Below, in pieces: positions 50,901 through 57,167 of a stretch of 57,167 nt of DNA. The notes below the pieces were generated by a model, which was not told the DNA's origin, did not search any database, and worked only from the letters and a program-made list of their open reading frames with translations. Origin of the DNA: Branchiostoma floridae (taxonomy: Eukaryota; Chordata; Leptocardii; Amphioxiformes; Branchiostomatidae); the NCBI RefSeq assembly GCF_000003815.2, contig NC_049989.1, forward strand, positions 6,253,425 through 6,310,591. Direction: 5' to 3'. Numbering within the stretch: position 1 is the stretch's first letter; the number at the start of each line of letters is the position of its first letter. A program made the translations under genes and the position numbers.

Positions 50901-53339
50901 ACATGAGTGAAGCTGGAGGAAGAGTGGGCGGCAGAAGACAGGCAGGAAACAGCAGTGATGCTTTGCCTTTACACAAGAACAGTGGAGACAGCAGTGGCCC
51001 AGGTATTAGCTTCACCTTCGACAATGTAGACATATGCCAAAGGGTCCGCCATAAAACCTCCCAAAACAGCAACATTGATCACCATTTCGTACATGCGTAT
51101 GCGTCCTTAGACCGGGTCAATGTACAAGACCTACCTGATGACCAACCCATTGCCGATATACTGACTGTCCCCCTCCAAGAGTTTTTGCCAAGTAAGGAAG
51201 ACCGCTCCTCCATGAGAGAGGATATGGTAACTATTGCCTCCAGAAAAGTGGTAGAGAACATGCCATTTTTCAATAAGTACTTCAAAGACTGTGTCACAGA
51301 ACACATCCCACACATGTATTCTGAGCAGGCAAAACTAAAATCACATGTTGTACCATTAGGGATCCTGGAGAAGAATGAAACCAAACATGAGGACATGATA
51401 GCCATATTAGAAGAGTATCAAAAGTATGTGCCACACGGGATGAAGCTTCCACTGGAAGGTGATGGCCTATCAAACATGCGAGGGGTGGAATCCCAGGATG
51501 CTAGAGCAGATGGGGCAACTGCAGCAGACAGGCTTGAGGGTCTTGAACTTGTAACAGCAGAGTGGCATGCACATGTGACAGCTTTGCAAGATGTTTACAA
51601 TGCTTATTATGACCCTAGATCAGCCACAGAAAAGGGCACATTGTTTCAGCTGAGGAACAGGTTTGATCGAAGAAATGTTACAAAGTCAACCAAGGACTCT
51701 TTCAACCCAAATCGCGAGTTTCTGAACTTTGTTTCCTCAGGCTACCTTATCCTGGCAGTGATGGAGAGCCTTGACATGTCAAACATGAAAGGGAGACCAT
51801 CACTTGCCCCGAGAGGCATTGAAACAGACACACGAGAGAGAAGAAGCTCCTATTTGAGGACGGTCGTTGCAAAGGTGATTGACCAGCATATCCTGCCGAC
51901 CTTTAACACACATGCCATTGTCAGCGACATTGAAACCAGACAGGCTGCAGTGGGAGGTGCGGATGTGCCAGAAGGCAGAGTTCCCTGTGGTTTCCCTGGA
52001 TGCCCAAAAAACTATGCCAGGGATGGTGTATGTTTGAGGAGACACCGGGAACAATGTGTGTGGAGCAGAGTAGAAGTACTTGGACAGGGAGGTGAGGAAG
52101 TCTTCGAGGAGAGAGATGGAGAAAACATGCCAAGTACTGACAACCAAACTGAAGCACATACAGAAGATGTACAGATGTCAGAAAGTAGTAAGAAGGAAGA
52201 CTTCAAATATAACTACAACTGCTCTGTGTTAAGGGAGGGGTTATTTGACATGGTTAAGAAGGATTCGGTGAATGAAGGAGATGGCAGCAGAATACTCAGG
52301 AACTGGAAGTTTGACATGATTCAATATTACCAGAACAAGCATACACACTACAAGGACTTGGCATTTAGATACATATCACAACACAAAGCACTGCTGACTC
52401 CCCGACTTTCTGCGTCAATCCTGCACAATAAAACAATCAATACACATGGGCTGCCTGGTAAGAACATTCCGAAAGACTTACACATGGAGTTCTTGAACAA
52501 GAAAGTGAAAGAAGGGCTCTCCAGACTAGGGCCGAACATGACCTCCAAGACAATAGCAAGAGAAGGGCGAAGCCTCAAGATACTTCAAGATGTACTTGAC
52601 ACATTCGACACAGATCTAGTGTCATACAGAGGCATAGGAAAGATCACAACATCGACATGAAGAAGATGACTGCATGGATGATCGGACAGAAGGAAAAGCT
52701 GGGAAGGCGACAGCGTCTTGTATGAGAGTATAAGGTATCAGCTACAACTAATTAACTGTATTCAAAGAGGTGAATATTATGTAGCCAGCCATGGAAAAAA
52801 AACAAGAGCATGAATATTGTGGTGAAGTGCATGCATGAGCATACAGAAGATTGATAAGTCTCTGCATGTGTATTCCTAAGCGTTCTTGTCACTTGAAACC
52901 TGTCTCTACATCTTGTCACCCTCCTTGTAAAAAAACACAAATGAATCAGAAGTTTTACAGTTAAGCTGACAAACACTGCAACAAATAAGTTGCTGATTGT
53001 TTTTTTTTTCTCTTTAACTGGATCAAGAGCCAACCTGGTAGTTTTGTTGTCTATAGACATACTGATGTGAACTGACAGAAGTACATTTCACTAGTACTGC
53101 AATTCATGGTATCAGATAAGGATAGCATTGCATGAACAATATTTTCCAATTGCCTACTACTGCCCTGATATACAGTTTAAGGTACATGCATTTTATATAA
53201 TCCTCTTTATCATTTTTACATATCATTTTGTAGAATACAGCATGCCAGGCTCCCCAAAGGCATCACACTAGAAGCAGAGCAGCCAATGAGAGCTGGATCT
53301 ATGATGGGCATCACAGAAGACCCTGGCAAGAACTGTTAG
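47919..53339 (+). CDS. DUF6589-type (Academ-like) transposase with charged repeats
   Basis: Exons: 47919-48410, 49273-about 52733, 53234-53339 (TAG). N terminus: treble-clef-like zinc site C23xxC26 ... C79xxC82 (DKCVNCGRKF, VHICGDC), then a basic K/R-rich region. Exon 2 has a basic KKRKITLLASKKRRMKQ stretch, 18 copies of a 17-residue acidic/basic repeat (49985-50902), then the DUF6589 core: TFDNVD (D codon 51020), GDGLSN (D codon 51461), DRLEGLELVTAEWHAHV, GTLFQLRNRFDRRNVTK, NREFLNF (E codon 51716), then a C2HC finger CGFPGC...RRHREQC (about 51985-52056). The D, D, E trio is my guess at RNase H-like catalytic residues. Frame breaks: one base lost in a G run at 49957-49961, and a shift near 52630 after which HNIDMKKMTAWM continues in another frame. 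Exon 3 encodes LPKGITLEAEQPMRAGSMMG. Nuclear transposase by inference; possibly inactive. Confidence 0.8.
48411..49272 (+). other. Intron 1 of the DUF6589 gene
   Basis: GTGAGT donor and ttcttccag acceptor, phase 0. AT-rich, no repeat defined. Confidence 0.75.
49961..50935 (+). repeat. 18 x 51-bp coding minisatellite
   Basis: In-frame units of 17 codons, consensus MRSEGGEREGDRSEDTH, alternating mostly with a DADR variant, so a 102-bp higher-order unit is visible; three copies have SEDVH. The last copies diverge (GGREGVRSEEVH, MSEAGGRVGG). Copy-to-copy identity is very high, implying recent expansion. No frame on the opposite strand has a stop either, producing spurious minus-strand frames of 276-380 codons. 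Confidence 0.95.
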
Positions 53340-53579
53340 TAGTAGTAGGGGAGGTATAAAAACAAACAGGTCATCCCATCATGTTTTTTGCTCATTTTGG
53401 GGGGGTGGGGGATGTATCTTTAAGGGTACATATTCCATGGATTGAGTCGACAAACACAGCTTATAACTTACAGGTGTCTTGACAAAGTCATATCATCATG
53501 CTGGGACACATATACATAAGCATTAGCGAGTCTCAAAGCAGATGTTTATTTGCCATGCATTTCTATCATATACACTACA

Positions 53580-54180
53580 GTCTGTATAATAGCTTGGTTA
53601 GTATGCACACTCATACATTATGTATACTGCATACCGACCGTAACTCAGTACTTAGTCATAGTCAAGCATTAATTGAATATGATATCTGCAACATAGTCTG
53701 GTTTGTATACACGCATTGTGTGTACTCATACATTTTGTAAATAAGTTTGTAACTCAGTGCTTAGGCAAGTATTGTGTGTACTCATACATTTTGTAAATAA
53801 GTTTTTAACTCAGTGCTTAGGCAAGTATTATCTGAATATAATCATAGTCTGCAAGATAGTCTGGTTTTTATACACGCATTGTGTGTACTCATACATTTTG
53901 TATATAAGTTTGTAACTCAGTGCTTAGGCAAGTATTATCTGAATACCTGTATAATCATAGTCTGCAAGATAGTCTGGTTTGTATACACACATGTGTACAT
54001 GTATAATCATAGTCTGCAAGATAGTCTGGTTTGTATACACGCATTGTGTGTACTCATAAATTTTGTATATAAGTTTGTGACTCAGTGCTTAGGGAGGCAT
54101 CAGCAGAATATATTATGGTCTGTAAGGCAGTTTGATCTGTATACAAATATGCATTCCTCTATACAGTCCTGAAATGTTTG
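53580..54180. repeat. Diverged tandem repeat, ~165-bp units
   Basis: Phrases atagtctggtttgtatacac, gtgtgtactcatacattttg, taagtttgtaactcagtgct, taggcaagtattatctgaat recur, with atagtctgg at 53693, 53856, 53969 and 54021. Partial units interrupt the period. Confidence 0.85.
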
Positions 54181-54230
54181 TGAAGACCATATTGACTACT
54201 TCATTCCACAACCCAATGTCTGTCATAATG

Positions 54231-54330
54231 NNNNNNNNNNNNNNNNNNNNNNNNNNNNNNNNNNNNNNNNNNNNNNNNNNNNNNNNNNNNNNNNNNNNNN
54301 NNNNNNNNNNNNNNNNNNNNNNNNNNNNNN
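54231..54330. other. Assembly gap (100 N)
   Basis: Exactly 100 unknown bases. Confidence 0.99.
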
Positions 54331-55304
54331 TCCTGAGTAACTACATTAAAGTGGTACATAATGGGATGCATCTCCTCCAAGAAATCTCATCACTGTTTGT
54401 AGTGGTTCTCTTAACATGATATATAGCTGATTTGTAGACGACGAATTGCTATAAATTTTAATAGTTCGTCTTAGAGTTCTGATGTAAGAGACTTGGTCCA
54501 GTGATTCATTCTAAGGTAATGTTGAAGAATCTCCACTTAAGTCACAACAAGTCTCTTCTTGTGACAGACCCTCTGAAATATTTTGACAATTTTTTTTCTG
54601 CTACAAGCATCTATCCGAACTCCTTTTCAATGTCATAACTTGAAGGTACAATTAGGCCGATTGGATGACTCTGAAACAGTGATTGTGTTGGAATCCATAA
54701 CACAGTGATGACAGGATGTCTATCCTTTTCTCCTCAGTAGCTGTGTGAGAGTCTTGACCCCGGTTCTGAACCCTCCGCCCCTGTGGAATACAAGAGGAGA
54801 ACACTGGTGTAAGAAATATAGCATACTTTACACATCTGAAGTATGGAGTTCGCTATGAAAACGGCCCACAATGTCATTTCAATCAAATTGTAATCGAAAG
54901 TGGTCATGCGTTTAGACACATGCACAATACTGTAAGAGGACAACGCAGGTAAACACCTGCGTATTTTCTCTCGCGAAGTCAAGGGGAGAGAAACTTCATG
55001 ACATGTCTCGGGCCATTTCATGCTCCCACACTAAAAATCTCATGTAACTACAGAAAATCCCGTCAGCAAAACAATATACTAGTGACCTGTTTTACGTAAA
55101 CCGTAACCAAACTCTACGTAGAGACACTGGTAAGACATAGCTCCCCTCCCCCTTTTCCGTGAGCGGCTGGCGTCCTTGTGTCACGAGCTACGTTAACGTT
55201 ACAGCTACAGCCTCCGCAATGGTAACTTGTTATAACATTCCCTTGAAACTAAATAAAATTTTGAATCATGCAAATTTTAAAATGATGCCATAAATATACC
55301 ATAC

Positions 55305-55498
55305 CAAGACATTATGCAGTGCTGTTCGTCCACGGCAACACCAACCACGCCCCGTTTGTCAGCTCTCGCCAAGATAATTTTCGAATTCAGAAATTGCCTC
55401 TGACCAAGGACAGAATGTCCTTGCCCTGACGATGTGAAAACCAGGCTGTATTTCCACTCTCCTCGCTTGACATCAGCGTCTTTCTCGCCTAAGTTGTA
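55305..55498 (-). pseudogene. Relic of a second RecQ-like helicase exon
   Basis: The minus-strand frame reads YNLGEKDADVKRGEWKYSLV, then FTSSGQ, FLNSKIILARADKRGVVGVA and VDEQHCIMSW before a GTATGG donor at 55304. It parallels the helicase exon 1 end (YIGETQKDPEIKRG, GKYSLVFASPEALLNS, KLVAMTVDEAHCVTTW) including the donor position inside the W codon. The Walker B DEAH is DEQH here. Upstream codons (RRCCCCFKVK) no longer match. No downstream exon was found on the minus strand, so I call a diverged relic. Confidence 0.7.
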
Positions 55499-56044
55499 CT
55501 TGACCTTGAAACAGCAACAGCAACGGCGAAGCGTGACGCAGTGTTTCCCCAAGACATTGACAAGAGGGACCAAGTTACGTCACAGTGCTCGAGCAGGTGT
55601 AAATGCGTTAGGTTTGGAGCGTAATTGAGTCAGACTTGAGTCGTATATCTCTGTTGACCGTTTCACGACTATCGTGCCCACCAAAACACGACTGTGAGGC
55701 CGAAACCCTTGAGCCCCATCGATTAAAATACGACCGTGTTTTGACTAATATACGACGAGGTCGGTAATCAGACGTATACAGTCGTATTTTGGTCGACGTC
55801 CAGAGGAAAGGTCAATAGAGGTCATCAGATGCGTTACAGCCTGGTTATCCAAATAAACAAACTGTAAGTTAGTCGGATGAGCTAGGCGTTTACTACGTTT
55901 GTCTGCCTTGTTCAGTTGTTGATTTTTAACCCCCTTAGGCAAAATGAGGTCGCATGATTTTTTCGAAACTATTTTCATTTCTTTTGCACGATATTACTTG
56001 TAAAATTATGCTATAGGCTAACGTTAACGTTACAGTACCTTTGA
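55499..56044. other. No gene; imperfect inverted repeat
   Basis: Contains CCACCAAAACACGACTGT (about 55678-55695) and, inverted, ACAGTCGTATTTTGGTCG (about 55777-55795), with tacgac phrases between; perhaps a decayed palindromic element. Confidence 0.45.
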
Positions 56045-57167
56045 TCAAGGATCAAATTCTCGTTCCGCTTCGTTCCAATTATTTCATTTTAGTTCCGTTT
56101 GGTTCCGTTTCGCGCTATTCCATTCTGTTCCATTTTTATTGATTCTGCCTTCTGTTTCGTTCATTTTCGTACCGTTTGGTTCCATTTCATTCATGTCGTT
56201 GAATTCGGTTACGTTTCGTTATATTTCGTTACGATTCGTTACAGTTCGTTGCGTTTTGTTATAGTTCATTGTATTTCGTTCCGTTTCGTTATATTTCGTT
56301 CCGTTTTGTAACAGTTTGTTGCGTTTCGTTACATTTGGTTACAGTTAGTTTTCTTTCGTCTTGTTTTGTTATGGTACGTTATATTTCGTTCCGTTTTGCT
56401 ACGTTTCCTTCCGTTTCGTTACATTTCGTTTTGTTTCGTTCCGTTTTGTAACAGTTTGTTACTGTTCGTTATATTTAGCTTCGTTTCGTTACATTTTGTT
56501 TTCTTTCGTTCCGTTTTGTCATAGTTCATGTTTCATTCCGTTGCGTTCCGTTTTGTAATAGTTTGTTCCGTTTCGTTACATTTTGTTCCGTTTCGTTATA
56601 GTTCATTTTCTTTCGTTCCGTCTTGTTATAGTTCGTTATATTTCGTTCCGTTTCGTTCCGTTTTGTAACAGTTTGTTCCATTTCGTTATATCTCGTTCCG
56701 TTTGGTTATAGTTCGTTATATTTCGTTCCGTTTCGTTATAGTTCATTTTCTTTCGTTACGTCTTGTTATAGTTCGTTATATTTCGTTCCGTTTCGTGACA
56801 GTTTGTTCCACATCGTTATAGTTCATTTTCTTTCGTTCCGTCTTGTTATAGTTCGTTATATTTCGTTCCGTTTTGTAACAGTTTGTTCCATTTCGTTATA
56901 TTTCGTTCCGTTTCGTGACATTTCGTTCCGTTTCGTTATAGTTCATTTTCTTTCGTCACGTCTTGTTATACATGTAGTTCGTTATATTTCGTGACATTTT
57001 GTTCCACATCGTTATAGTTCATTTTCTTTCGTTCCGTCTTGTTATAGTTCGTTATATTTCGTTCCGTTTCGTTTTGTAACAGTTTGTTCCATTTCGTTAT
57101 ATCTCGTTCCGTTTTGGTATAGTTCGTTATATTTCGTTTCCGTTTCGTGACATTTCGTTCCCGTTTT
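56045..57167. repeat. TTCGT-based satellite array, runs off window end
   Basis: Built from five-base steps (ttcgt, tccgt, tatag, tcatt) into larger phrases such as gttcattttctttcgttccg and tcttgttatagttcgttata. Marker gttcattttc occurs at 56601, 56741, 56821, 56941 and 57017, spacings 140, 80, 120, 76. Left half is more diverged than right, so the array is most homogeneous toward the window end. Frames within it are artefacts. Confidence 0.93.

Larger units (their letters stand above)
53340..55304. other. No gene; tandem repeat and assembly gap
   Basis: After the DUF6589 stop there is AT-rich sequence with a G run at about 53399-53412, the tandem repeat at 53580-54180 and a 100-N gap at 54231-54330. 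A 95-codon minus-strand frame at 55021-54734 has no recognisable motif. Confidence 0.5.

Noticed and set aside
49814-51075. Minus-strand frames of 362, 276 and 380 codons
   Set aside because: Complement of the 51-bp coding repeat of the DUF6589 protein; no motif and no splice context.
44341-53260. TAGCCTGG at 44352 and ccaggct at 53250 as termini of the helicase element
   Set aside because: The inverted match is only about seven bases and no target duplication flanks it.

Overview
The window is animal nuclear DNA: genes split by GT-AG introns, long repeat-filled introns, no operons, three 100-base N gaps. The gene content (neuferricin, a two-CPPC nucleoredoxin), many short palindromic DNA transposons and a two-gene Academ-like transposon fit an invertebrate deuterostome; a lancelet (Branchiostoma) is my best guess, by inference only.

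Layout. 1-475 (-): broken partial copy of the start of the neuferricin gene. 2991-5331 (-): five-exon neuferricin (CYB5D2), a secretory-pathway haem protein. 6931-7179 (+): small signal-anchor reading frame, head-to-head with neuferricin. 7.2-12.8 kb: no gene seen; a 128-bp transposon with a 9-bp target duplication and an 84-86 bp minisatellite. 12846-34472 (-): seven-exon nucleoredoxin (427 aa as spliced here), with WCPPC motifs in both of its first two thioredoxin-like domains. Its 15-kb first intron holds hAT-like, pogo-like and other palindromic elements, a non-LTR retrotransposon tail, long inverted repeats and a 246-bp octamer-rich tandem repeat. 34.5-42.7 kb: nucleoredoxin 5' flank, then several arrays of one GAGAG/CGCG-rich motif family, ending in a 2-kb array of 40-bp units.

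44626-53339 (+) is the most interesting part: a RecQ-type SF2 helicase followed in tandem by a large DUF6589-type protein with a zinc finger at each side of an RNase H-like core and an 18-copy, 17-residue charged repeat. Helicase plus DUF6589 transposase is the plan I recall for the AcademH lineage of Academ DNA transposons. The two genes have homologous 5' flanks ending at similar ATG contexts. Each carries at least one apparent single-base frameshift, mostly in homopolymers, so this copy is either decaying or mis-sequenced. A second, diverged helicase exon relic lies on the opposite strand at 55.3-55.5 kb. The window ends inside a TTCGT-based satellite.

Neuferricin and nucleoredoxin are host genes with no evident functional link; the helicase and DUF6589 protein probably work together in transposition.
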